This document shows, one piece after another, positions 39,896-47,175 of a DNA stretch of 64,000 nt. The stretch is from Nilaparvata lugens (taxonomy: Eukaryota; Arthropoda; Insecta; Hemiptera; Delphacidae): the NCBI RefSeq assembly GCF_014356525.2, contig NC_052515.1:21085725-21149724 (forward strand). Direction: 5' to 3'. How positions within the stretch are numbered: the first letter of the stretch is position 1; the number at the start of each line of letters is the position of its first letter. The position numbers were made by a program, and so were the translations under genes. Below the pieces are notes generated by a model. The model was not told the origin of the DNA and did no database searches. It saw nothing but the letters and a program-made list of their open reading frames with translations.

Positions 39896-39956
39896 TGCTT
39901 GGTGCCAATTTGCATATTAAAAATATCCCCACATTTAAAATCTTTAAAATATCTAA

Positions 39957-40035
39957 ACTCTCAAACTACACTACTAGCGCTAAACTCTCAAACTACACTA
40001 CTAGTGCTAAACTCTCAAACTACACTACTAGCATT
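39957..40035 (+). repeat. 27-bp tandem repeat, three copies
   Basis: Three nearly identical copies of a unit containing CTCTCAAACTACACTACTAG are adjacent, in a sequence that would read as a nine-residue protein repeat. Confidence 0.8.
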
Positions 40036-40065
40036 CAAAGTTTGGTGCAAATTAAACTACAATAA

Positions 40066-40533
40066 TATGTTCCTTGTTTTCCTCCACCACAGGAAGAATG
40101 AAAAAAATTACATTTCATATTTGTTTGTATGAGATGTCATTTTCCCCACACTATGCTGTAAAAGGAATGGTGGCGCTTTTTTTAATGTGCTTTCCCCATA
40201 TTGAGAAAACTCTAATTGAATGTTGCTATAATAGGATGTAGAATAGATAGGCTAATCTATTCTACATACTACTATAGTTATTCATTACAAAGTGTTAATC
40301 AACATTAGGCCTATTGCACAACAATATAGTGCATGTTCCTTTTTTCCACCACCACAGGAAGAATGAAAAAAATTACATTTCATGAGAATTGTTATTTTCC
40401 CCACACTATGCTGTAAAAGGAATGGTGGCGCTTTTTTTAATGTGCTATCCCCATATTGAGAAAACTCTAATTGAATGTCACTTAGTTATTCAATACAAAG
40501 TATTAATCAACATTAGGCCTATTGCACAATCAA
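40066..40533 (+). repeat. Tandem duplication just outside the first Polinton gene
   Basis: Two copies (about 40066-40330 and 40335-40533) share CACAGGAAGAATGAAAAAAA, CACACTATGCTGTAAAAGGA and ATTAGGCCTATTGCACAA. The first copy carries an extra ~50-bp segment near 40228-40280 that includes the hairpin TGTAGAATAGAT...ATCTATTCTACA. A T run follows at 40547-40568. Confidence 0.7.
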
Positions 40534-40575
40534 TGATGGGAATGGGTTTTTTTTTTTTTTTTTTTTTTATTTTTT

Positions 40576-40941
40576 TCATATATTCCTTTCTTCTTCTAGA
40601 AGAACAAGAGGCGATTTACCTTCTCGCTGTACACACTTCAGATAGAGTTTTTGTTTGTTGAAATCCTCAAGTGTTTGAAGATTCAATACACTCAGAAATT
40701 TCTCAGGTAAGTAAACTTCGCAATAATAGTCACCATTGCTGTCATGATCGTATAACCTCATTATGATTCGCTGTCCCTGCTGTGTTCTCACCAATCTAGC
40801 GTGTACAACACGGTACCACGAATCATGGTCAAGATCTTTGAGTGAGACCGTTGGATATTCAGTTTTCGAAATATAATTGAATGACTTCATACTAAAAAGT
40901 CTATCATTTCCAGTGTTGCTTCTCTGTAGATGGTGATCCAT
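40576..40941 (-). CDS. Small OB-fold-like protein (possible ssDNA-binding protein)
   Basis: This encodes a 121-residue protein. It resembles small proteins I recall in insect Polintons, with a layout of N-terminal ISKTEYPT, then LKDL...WYRVVHARLVRT, an alternating hydrophobic strand (RIIMRLYD), YCEVYLPEKF, and EDFNKQKLYLKCV near the C terminus. The strand pattern suggests an OB fold, which would suit single-stranded DNA binding during protein-primed replication; this is inference. The same series of conserved positions occurs in the proteins at 47081-49152 and 52812-53933. It is the leftmost gene of the element and is read away from the capsid genes in the same direction. The ATG at 40941 follows a (TTA)n run; the GTAAGC just upstream could be a splice donor of a leader exon, so the true 5' end is uncertain. 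Confidence 0.6.
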   Translation of the reverse strand: MDHHLQRSNTGNDRLFSMKSFNYISKTEYPTVSLKDLDHDSWYRVVHARLVRTQQGQRIIMRLYDHDSNGDYYCEVYLPEKFLSVLNLQTLEDFNKQKLYLKCVQREGKSPLVLLEEERNI

Positions 40942-41174
40942 AATAATAATAATAATAAAAGCTTACCGCGCGCGCGATCGAGTGCAAGAGTAACAAAGCA
41001 GCTATATGCTTGCGTGGGTTGTCAGTTGAAGACTGAGCAAACCTGTTAAGCGTCAGCCCCCCACAACCCATTCCGTTTCCTGTCGACTCCTTCCACATTC
41101 CTTCTGTTGACTCGTTCTCCCCTCCGCCACGCCTCCTCACACCTTTCCTTCTGTTGACTTCCCGCCATTCACCT

Positions 41175-41615
41175 TTACACGCACTCTCGCTTTCTACCTT
41201 CTTCTTCTTCTTCTTTACATGTAGCCGCATTCCTTTCTTCTCCGCTGTTCACCTCTTCTTTACAGCAGCTAGTCGCTTCTTCTTCTTTACATGTAGGCGC
41301 ATTCCTTTCTTCTCCCACCTCTTCTTTACAGCTAGTCGCCGCATCTTCTTCTCCTCTGTTCACCTCTAGCGATCTTAAAATTTCTTCTTCAATTCTTATT
41401 AGCTTGTTTACATTCAAACTAAAGGGTCTGTAATAAGCTAAGTAATCACTGATATCGTTAATATTAACTGTATTTAGAAATATTGCTTTCAATTGTCTAG
41501 CAATACTACTGTTTTTTGTCTCTATTGCTTTTTGACACAAATCATACCATTCAATGTAGTTTTGTAATTTAATTTCTAAACATTCTGGCGCATAAGACCA
41601 AGTTTGTGGATTCAT
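41175..41615 (-). CDS. 146-residue protein with Cys-Lys-Glu-Glu repeats
   Basis: I do not recognise this protein. It starts at the ATG at 41615, 37 bp downstream of the RNase H-like gene's stop. Residues 1-85 look globular, with aromatic residues (YIEWYDLC, YLAYYRPF). From about residue 88 it carries repeats of GEERNAATCKEEE and ATSCKEEV, three to five copies counting both forms, each with one or two cysteines, and it ends in an acidic-basic run. The matching DNA has CTTCTTCTTTACATGTAG repeats, so part of the tail may be young repeat expansion. It lies in the compact minus-strand cluster and is likely expressed with its neighbours. Function unknown. Confidence 0.5.
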   Translation of the reverse strand: MNPQTWSYAPECLEIKLQNYIEWYDLCQKAIETKNSSIARQLKAIFLNTVNINDISDYLAYYRPFSLNVNKLIRIEEEILRSLEVNRGEEDAATSCKEEVGEERNAPTCKEEEATSCCKEEVNSGEERNAATCKEEEEEGRKRECV

Positions 41616-41652
41616 TATAGCTCTTCAATCTGCTGCTGCTACCGAAGGTACA

Positions 41653-42762
41653 CTAAATGAGTGGTACTAGAACAGTGAAATTTATTGCTTTTCGCTTCTC
41701 CCTTCCACCACTACCTACATTTTCGCTACAGGTCAGACTGCATACTCTCGCTTTATGCGAAATCAAATCAAATCCACAATAAACACACAGTATGCTTTCC
41801 CCATCAAAATAAAAACCTTGTCGGGCATAGTTGCGTTTTCGTTGTTTAGTTAACAGCTTACAATGTTTCATACTTTCCATTCTATTATTTTCGCATGTAT
41901 AATCGATATCAGCAGCAGCATTACGATTCAATGAACTCATATTGTTTGTAGGCATTGAAGCAGCAGCACTATTCTCCTTTGTTTGCTTGTTACACATCAA
42001 GATTGTCAAATAATGATACGCACTGAAAAGCGCACACCGCCCATTGGACGATTTGTTATGAATTTTGCATACACTAAAACACCAAGAATTTTCAAACATT
42101 GTATAGTCTGGTTTTTGAATATCCTCCGGCATAGTAAGCACATTGTCGTGTAACCTTTTCAAAAACTGTGTTTTTTCTCTTCCCTTTGTATAGATTGTGG
42201 TATAATTTTGCAAATATGAAGCAAGCAGCGCGTCAGTGTAAATTAAGTCGCCTTGGTCCCATCTAATTTTATGATAGTTATGTTCAAGCCAGCTGACATC
42301 ACGGTACATTTTTCTACTCAGTAATGTTTTCGGAAATGGTGATTTAAAGTGTAGCACAATATGTCGTAGTTTGTAATCGATTATGGCTACCTCTTTAATA
42401 ATGATAAAATTATCATCACTTTTGAAAAAATGAAACTCGACTACAGCAAAATCAATGTCATCATTTTTCCTGTCCCATTCTTCTTTACTCTTCTCCTCCT
42501 CCTCCTTAATTCTTGCTGCCTCCTTCTCCAATTCTTCTTCTTCTTCTTTATCCAAGTCGCATTGTATGCCAAAGTCTCGAAATTTTGTTGATACTTGCTC
42601 ATCATCGTCCATTTTCTGTTGTCCGTCGGTGCATGCACACATTCTATGTACAAATGCATCAAATTTTGCTTTTGTCAATGATGACAATGATGATAATGAT
42701 GATAACGACGACGACGACGACTGAGGAATATCTATGTTATTATTCAAGCTATTAGAACACAT
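41653..42762 (-). CDS. RNase H/exonuclease-like element protein ending in half a BIR domain
   Basis: The 369-residue protein starts with a Ser-rich tail (Ser-Leu repeats from GAT/GAC triplets), followed by a Glu/Lys-rich coiled-coil-like segment (about residues 75-100). A central domain (about 103-250) has the layout of a family I recall from hemipteran mobile elements: an acidic first strand (DFAVVEFHFF), IIIKEVAIIDY, WLEHNYHKIRWDQGD, IYTKGREKTQFLKRL and a final CALFSAYHYL. The RNase H-like fold is an inference from that order. The C-terminal part contains YARQGFYFDGESILCVYC, which matches the first half of a BIR domain (GFY and C-x2-C) but lacks the later His and Cys ligands. A TATA box at 42803-42811 and a TCAGT initiator at 42774-42778 precede it, leaving a leader of only about 14 bases. 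Confidence 0.55.
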   Translation of the reverse strand: MCSNSLNNNIDIPQSSSSSLSSLSSLSSLTKAKFDAFVHRMCACTDGQQKMDDDEQVSTKFRDFGIQCDLDKEEEEELEKEAARIKEEEEKSKEEWDRKNDDIDFAVVEFHFFKSDDNFIIIKEVAIIDYKLRHIVLHFKSPFPKTLLSRKMYRDVSWLEHNYHKIRWDQGDLIYTDALLASYLQNYTTIYTKGREKTQFLKRLHDNVLTMPEDIQKPDYTMFENSWCFSVCKIHNKSSNGRCALFSAYHYLTILMCNKQTKENSAAASMPTNNMSSLNRNAAADIDYTCENNRMESMKHCKLLTKQRKRNYARQGFYFDGESILCVYCGFDLISHKARVCSLTCSENVGSGGREKRKAINFTVLVPLI

Positions 42763-42773
42763 TACAACTGAAC

Positions 42774-42811
42774 ACTGATGTAATTACTGTTCATACACGC
42801 ACTTTTATATA
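42774..42811 (-). promoter_or_regulatory. TATA plus TCAGT initiator for the RNase H-like gene
   Basis: On the minus strand TATATAAAA (42803-42811) is followed by TCAGT (42774-42778), with the initiator A about 35 bases after the first TATA base. This spacing matches the other promoters of the element. Confidence 0.6.
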
Positions 42812-42857
42812 CCCCCCTCCTCCTTCTTTGTCATGCATAGCTCGCTCTTGCGTCAAA

Positions 42858-44108
42858 TTACTGTACTTCACGAACTAATGCGCTCAATGGTTTGTATTCT
42901 ACTAATGTGTCACTTATCAAAATACAATATGCAGTCGTTAAATTTGGCACATTTTCTGTAAACTCCATTTCCAATCGAATGTCTGTTGACGATGTTAAAT
43001 GATCAGCTTGATGTGAACAATCTAGTACAATTATTGGACAGCAATCAGTAAAAGTTTTATAATCTACAACTGTACCATAATCAGTATGAAGTCCTAAATT
43101 ATAATAGCTGGGCGCAAATTCAATAAACATTTTGTACAAAAGTTGATTGTTTCCATTTATACGATCATACGGCAGATATTCACTATTCAGGAAAAGTTTA
43201 ACATCATGCAATTTGCACATATCAAATTTCGACATTGACTTTCCCATTACATTTTTCCTGTTTGTCTGAAATGCTAATATTACAAATCGCGGTGTATCAG
43301 CTTTTGAAGCCGTCTTTATAGTCCAAATCGTGCTAACACTGTTCGGCAGCTGAGGATATTCGTGGATATCCCATTTTCTGAATGCAATTTTCAATGGCCT
43401 ATCCTGATCAACAATTTTCAGAAATTTCAATCTTAAATGATCATCTACATGAATATAGGGCACTTTCCAAAGCAATTTTGTTATTTCCAACGACATTGAT
43501 GTTGCTTGCGACGACTGAATACAATTAATATCTGTTGCGGACCTCAAAAGCACAAGCTCTTGTCTCATATTCAAAATTACATGTTGAAAATCTTCGAAAA
43601 ATGGCAGAAGTAATTTTAACGGTACGCAATAAGCAAAAGTATTATTAGTTAGTGTTGATGCACTATCAGTGAAACCTGCTAAATTATATGTATTTTTATC
43701 GTTTAGTTGTTTCACTAAATATGATTTAATAGTAGAAGTAATACCTACTAGTCGACTCTTTGCAACGACTGTACCTGCCAACTCAAATCGTATCTCATCA
43801 AACATATGTGCTACTGCATTTGAACTGAGCGTATATACAGCCTCGACCGGCGGATCATCAGGTTTGTCTTTTGCCGGCGGTTTTGTACATGTAATTTTCC
43901 CCTCAACAATAAGAAAAGATTTTGCAACTAATGAAATAAGGTCATGAGACGATTTCGACAAACGTATTTCATCATTGTTATTAAATTTCAAATTACCATA
44001 CGGCGCATGCGTATGATAATCAAATTTTGTTATATCTGAATAATAGTGTATGTCTTGTTCAACATTTAGTATGTCACTAATTGCGGCCGCCGCGTGTTTT
44101 GACGACAT
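42858..44108 (-). CDS. Hexon-like major capsid protein (double jelly-roll type)
   Basis: This 416-residue protein matches my recollection of the hexon-like major capsid protein of insect Polintons and adintoviruses. Marks are the central TPRFVILAFQTNRKN, then SKFDMCKLHDVKLFLNSEYL and PYDRINGNNQLLYKMFIEFA about 30 residues on, and a C-terminal Ile/Leu-rich strand block ending near LISDTLVEYKP. In this family such proteins are thought to fold as a double jelly roll and form pseudo-hexameric capsomers; that is family knowledge and not visible here. The frame is intact, with no stops, which is notable for an integrated copy. Its ATG lies 32 bases inside the 3' end of the small gene at 44077-44289, in another frame, as in compact viral genomes. 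Confidence 0.75.
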   Translation of the reverse strand: MSSKHAAAAISDILNVEQDIHYYSDITKFDYHTHAPYGNLKFNNNDEIRLSKSSHDLISLVAKSFLIVEGKITCTKPPAKDKPDDPPVEAVYTLSSNAVAHMFDEIRFELAGTVVAKSRLVGITSTIKSYLVKQLNDKNTYNLAGFTDSASTLTNNTFAYCVPLKLLLPFFEDFQHVILNMRQELVLLRSATDINCIQSSQATSMSLEITKLLWKVPYIHVDDHLRLKFLKIVDQDRPLKIAFRKWDIHEYPQLPNSVSTIWTIKTASKADTPRFVILAFQTNRKNVMGKSMSKFDMCKLHDVKLFLNSEYLPYDRINGNNQLLYKMFIEFAPSYYNLGLHTDYGTVVDYKTFTDCCPIIVLDCSHQADHLTSSTDIRLEMEFTENVPNLTTAYCILISDTLVEYKPLSALVREVQ

Positions 44109-44289
44109 ATTTCCAATTCACTTTAAAACCAAGCTTTTCTAAAAACCTTGCTCGATTATGTGTTATCAGTTTCACGGACTGATAAGTACTAACCGGTGTC
44201 GGTTGCTGCATGCTAAAAGCAGTCCTACCGCCACCACTCCACACCCTCCTACTTGCCGCACCTAGGTTGTTATACACAACAAAACCCAT
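44077..44289 (-). CDS. Small conserved Polinton protein (70 residues)
   Basis: This is a short intact protein between the penton-like and hexon-like genes, ending inside the start of the hexon-like gene. The second half, LITHNRARFLEKLGFKVNWK, carries an N-x3-FL-x2-LG motif that I recall from small proteins of insect Polintons. The N-terminal half is Gly/Ser/Arg-rich. The position among virion genes suggests a minor virion component; its function is unknown. The start at 44289 is the only ATG that keeps the whole frame. Confidence 0.5.
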   Translation of the reverse strand: MGFVVYNNLGAASRRVWSGGGRTAFSMQQPTPVSTYQSVKLITHNRARFLEKLGFKVNWKYVVKTRGGRN

Positions 44290-44384
44290 TCTGTAGTGCT
44301 TCTTGCTCTCTCGCTTGTGTTGTTTGCGTGACTAATGCTCACATCATTCTAACACATGCTTGATCCATCGCCGCCTCTCTCTCT

Positions 44385-45080
44385 CTATTCCTTCTTTCTA
44401 ATGTGTACTCTTATTGTTATACTATCGCCGCGGAAATCAACTAGTTTACCATTCTGATCAACTACTTGAATTACAATAGATTGAATTCTGTGTGTGTTTA
44501 ATGGAAAGTAAATAATTGGTGATGGTGATTCATTTATTAGAAAACCAGGTGCAACCTTTGGTAGGAATTCAAAAATTGTATGAACCTCTTGCCCATTTCG
44601 ATAACTGCCGCATGCAATATTACAAGTAACCTGGAACGATGTTATATTTGTAATGGATACTAAACGTTTAGAATAATGCCATTTATTTGCTACAAGAATT
44701 TCTCTATCAAAACCGAGTATATCGGCTAGTGATGTGTTCATTGTTAAATCAACATCTTTATCCGCTTTCAATTCACATAGCATTGTCGTATTATTTCCTT
44801 GTATAATTAGATTTGAACTATCAACGTTCAATTTTCTCTTTATTTCATTTATTATACGATCAATTTCGTAGGAGCCTGTATCCAAATCAATCAAGCTATC
44901 ACCATACTTGAAAGATGAGTTGACATTTTTAATTATATTCGGTACACTATTGTATGTCCATAAATTAATCAATCCAATTTCATATTGATAGCGTGCGTCT
45001 AGCTCTAGTACAGTGGGAAGTACTTCAATTAAACAACTGCTGCTGCTTCGGTCTTTAGATGATAATGTTATTACAACCAT
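44385..45080 (-). CDS. Penton-like minor capsid protein (single jelly-roll type)
   Basis: The 231-residue protein has the layout of the Polinton/adintovirus minor capsid (penton) protein: an N-terminal strand leading to YEIGLINLWTYNSVPNI, a middle TSLADILGFDREI, and a C-terminal IVIQVVDQNGKLVDFRG followed by ITIRVHIRK. The final strand pair with DFRG and ITIRxHIR is the most telling feature. In relatives this protein fills the vertices of the capsid. The frame is intact. It lies 61 bases downstream of the protease gene and 95 bases upstream of the small 70-residue gene, all in the same direction. Confidence 0.75.
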   Translation of the reverse strand: MVVITLSSKDRSSSSCLIEVLPTVLELDARYQYEIGLINLWTYNSVPNIIKNVNSSFKYGDSLIDLDTGSYEIDRIINEIKRKLNVDSSNLIIQGNNTTMLCELKADKDVDLTMNTSLADILGFDREILVANKWHYSKRLVSITNITSFQVTCNIACGSYRNGQEVHTIFEFLPKVAPGFLINESPSPIIYFPLNTHRIQSIVIQVVDQNGKLVDFRGDSITIRVHIRKKE

Positions 45081-45141
45081 TGTGTACTACTACTGTTTTA
45101 CCACCACCTTCTTTCATACACATCTACAAGTGAACTGTCTG

Positions 45142-45510
45142 CTATAACGCATCTGCAAGAAATAAAAGACAAAAATGACCACATACATTACTATTTAGTG
45201 TTTGTAATTGATCATAATTGAAATAAATTTCAACATTTGGTTGTTGTTTGAAATAGTTTATCAATTGTATGGGCGGCTGTAAATTACCAATTGGATCAAA
45301 ATAATATACTTTTTGTGCATGTTTTTTGTAAGCCACCCAGTGTGTTCCACTGTTCATGATCGAGTCTAAATTTATGATCGATTTTTCATTTAAATTAATT
45401 CTTTTTGGCAATGTATCAATCATATAAATACCACGCAATTTAATATCTAAAATATCAGCCCAATCTTGTAGATCATAATTTGACAGTGGTCCTTGTATAT
45501 TAATCTTCAT
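45142..45510 (-). CDS. Adenovirus-type cysteine protease (adenain-like, C5-like family)
   Basis: A 122-residue protein with the order of active-site motifs of adenovirus-type maturation proteases: SGTHWVAY (His57), YYFDPIGN (Asp72), and Gln in the DQLQ segment (about 101-103) ahead of NVCGHFCLLFLADA (Cys110). It is shorter than the adenoviral enzyme (about 200 residues), as is usual for Polinton versions. Its likely job is to cut virion precursor proteins during maturation. The core protein encoded immediately upstream has a matching candidate site (IAGQG). The start codon overlaps the stop of that upstream gene as ATGA (45507-45510). All expected catalytic residues are present. Confidence 0.85.
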   Translation of the reverse strand: MKINIQGPLSNYDLQDWADILDIKLRGIYMIDTLPKRINLNEKSIINLDSIMNSGTHWVAYKKHAQKVYYFDPIGNLQPPIQLINYFKQQPNVEIYFNYDQLQTLNSNVCGHFCLLFLADAL

Positions 45511-46175
45511 TTTCTCACTTTCTTTGGCGCTCTCCTCGTCCTCTTCTTCTTTGTTGTCCTTCTTCTTTGTGAAGGTGTTTCAATGATTCTACCGCCTTTA
45601 TACAAGGGCGCATATGGTCTTAAATAAAAACCTTGACCAGCTATGTGCTTACTTAAATGTTTAATTGCTTTTTGTCGTAAATGTGCACTTCTTTGTTCTT
45701 GTAGTGATGAATTATTTTTCCAACCTTCTCTTCTATTATTCCGCCGCCGCCGCCTCCGTTGTACTCTACCCCCGCCAAAGGCAGCTTTAGCTTTGATCAA
45801 ATTTGTAACTAAGTATGCGGCTGCTTTTTCAGTTAAACCTGTGTTTGGATTTTTAAAAACAGACCATGCTTTATCAGCCAAACGACGATCGGCCACATTT
45901 CGCGACGAATTATCACTATTCTGCGCATACGCTATATCATGCTCTTTACATGCTTCATCCAGACTATTTATTCCTTTGTCCCCCCTCCTTAATCTTTTAT
46001 CTAATTTGGTGCCGGGTCCGCAAAAGCGGTAGGAGGGGATATGCAACTCCAGGGGTAATGTATCGACAATTTTATTAAGGGCGGTTGATGCAAATCCGCT
46101 AAGTTTCGATAAAATACCAGTGCCAATTTTACGTCGCACTCGTCGACGACGACGACAAGTCTTTTTTGCTACCAT
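45507..46175 (-). CDS. Phospholipase A2-type virion core protein
   Basis: The 222-residue protein begins with an Arg/Lys-rich tail. Residues 49-83 hold a parvovirus-type PLA2 core: YRFCGPGTKLD (calcium-binding loop, GPGT at 53-56) and LDEACKEHDIAYA (catalytic His-Asp at 79-80), with a further Asp near 95-101. In parvoviruses this activity opens endosomal membranes during entry; similar domains are known in some adintoviruses. After a second basic run (138-150), the C terminus contains HIAGQGFYLRPYAPLYKGG and a strongly basic end. IAGQG (179-183) fits the adenain cleavage rule, so processing would release a basic peptide of about 41 residues, comparable to a DNA-condensing core peptide. Start at ATG 46175; the stop overlaps the protease start. 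Confidence 0.75.
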   Translation of the reverse strand: MVAKKTCRRRRRVRRKIGTGILSKLSGFASTALNKIVDTLPLELHIPSYRFCGPGTKLDKRLRRGDKGINSLDEACKEHDIAYAQNSDNSSRNVADRRLADKAWSVFKNPNTGLTEKAAAYLVTNLIKAKAAFGGGRVQRRRRRRNNRREGWKNNSSLQEQRSAHLRQKAIKHLSKHIAGQGFYLRPYAPLYKGGRIIETPSQRRRTTKKKRTRRAPKKVRK

Positions 46176-46213
46176 CCTTTCAATAGCAATGTTGAAACCT
46201 GACTAAATAGAAA

Positions 46214-46762
46214 TTAGTTAATCCCCTTAAGACCTGTTGGCTCCGGCTCGCTATCAAAAATATTACAAAGTTGTAATGTTGTTATTAGTAGAAAATTCGA
46301 AATACTATCACCAGACGATGGGTTTATGTTTATACAACTGTTCAATGCTGTATAATTGTTAAAAAAATTACAAATAACCTTACGTTGATCATTCATATAA
46401 GCATACCATTTGTCTAGTCCATCATCAAATAATTTCGATGTTTTATAATTCATTTGAGATTGAACACATAGTTTTATATAAGATAATATATGTGCTTTAT
46501 TATAAGCTTTTACGCTTAAATTGGCAGTACTGCTGCTGTCTTTTACAGTTTGGTTTAATGATGAAAAATTTAACACATTTTCAACTCTAATATTGTGCAA
46601 TGTACAAGTACTCAGAGTATAGTATAAGAGTAATATCATACTAATTGTGTATATTATGAATGTAACAAATACTATGATTATTTTCATTTCTTGTCCTATT
46701 GACTTGACTCCCATCGTGTCTGCTGGCAAACTAAGTTTGCAGTGACATGCAACTGAATGCAT
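46214..46762 (-). CDS. Membrane protein with one N-terminal transmembrane segment
   Basis: The 182-residue protein is not recognised. Residues about 27-50 (IIIVFVTFIIYTISMILLLY and following) form a clear transmembrane helix or uncleaved signal anchor. The rest is hydrophilic with several N-glycosylation sequons (NFSS, NQT, NLS, NYT) and six or more cysteines, consistent with an extracytoplasmic domain. ATGs at residues 17 and 26 are alternative starts and would place the helix at the very N terminus. It is the first gene downstream of the bidirectional TATA region at 46833-46846 and lies 38 bases before the core protein gene. A role in the virion membrane or in the host cell surface is possible but unproven. 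Confidence 0.5.
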   Translation of the reverse strand: MHSVACHCKLSLPADTMGVKSIGQEMKIIIVFVTFIIYTISMILLLYYTLSTCTLHNIRVENVLNFSSLNQTVKDSSSTANLSVKAYNKAHILSYIKLCVQSQMNYKTSKLFDDGLDKWYAYMNDQRKVICNFFNNYTALNSCININPSSGDSISNFLLITTLQLCNIFDSEPEPTGLKGIN

Positions 46763-46803
46763 TCATGTATGACGCATGTGTGCAGCTATGCATGACCAGA
46801 CAT

Positions 46804-46873
46804 GTCTGAACATGTCTGAGTCATTAACCTTTGACTATAAATAGTCATGCAGAACAATGATTGTACATCAGTT
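46804..46873. promoter_or_regulatory. Bidirectional promoter with shared near-palindromic TATA box
   Basis: GACTATAAATAGTC (46833-46846) reads TATAAATA on the plus strand and TATTTATA on the minus strand. On the plus strand TCAGTT lies at 46868-46873 (A 34 bases after the TATA start). On the minus strand TCAGAC lies at 46804-46809 (A 36 bases after its TATA start), with another TCAGAC ten bases nearer. It would drive the BIR gene rightward and the membrane/virion cluster leftward. Confidence 0.6.
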
Positions 46874-46903
46874 GTGCACAGTTGTTGATCACACACACAC
46901 AAG
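46870..46903 (+). other. Candidate 5' leader exon of the BIR gene
   Basis: The segment from the TCAGTT initiator to CACAAG|GTAAGT forms a short non-coding exon. The donor GTAAGT at 46904 is strong. The acceptor TTTTTTTTTCAG ends at 47960, 13 bases before the BIR gene's ATG. The intron (46904-47960) contains the whole main coding exon of the minus-strand gene at 47081-47905. Confidence 0.55.
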
Positions 46904-46984
46904 GTAAGTTAAATGAAGTGCAATAATCAACATATATATAATTTATTATAAGAAATATAAATTTATAAGAAACCTAATCCTTTA

Positions 46985-47175
46985 ATTCAAATTGCCACAA
47001 TTTAGAAAAAAAAAAAAAAAAAAAAAAAATTAAAATTTTAAATATTATTAATTTAAAAATGTTCCTCTGATCAGCTGAATCTACGGCCGCTGTCGCGACC
47101 GTCGATTCAGCCTTATATCAGAGGAACGACCTTCGCTGTGAACAACTTGCATTATTAAATTGTGGCAACCTGAAT
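46985..47175. repeat. Nested inverted repeat around the 3' end of the OB-like gene
   Basis: Outer arms: AATTGCCACAATTTA (about 46988) and TAAATTGTGGCAA (about 47156). Inner arms: GTTCCTCTGAT...CTGAATC (47059-47079) and GATTCAG...ATCAGAGGAAC (47103-47126), with a near-perfect 12-bp stem at the centre. The stop codon of the minus-strand gene lies in the loop region. An A run (47005-47029) sits within the left arm. The region could fold as RNA at the end of that transcript. Confidence 0.6.

Noticed and set aside
43669..46078. Plus-strand frames opposite the capsid, core and protease genes
   Set aside because: Antisense shadows of well supported minus-strand genes.
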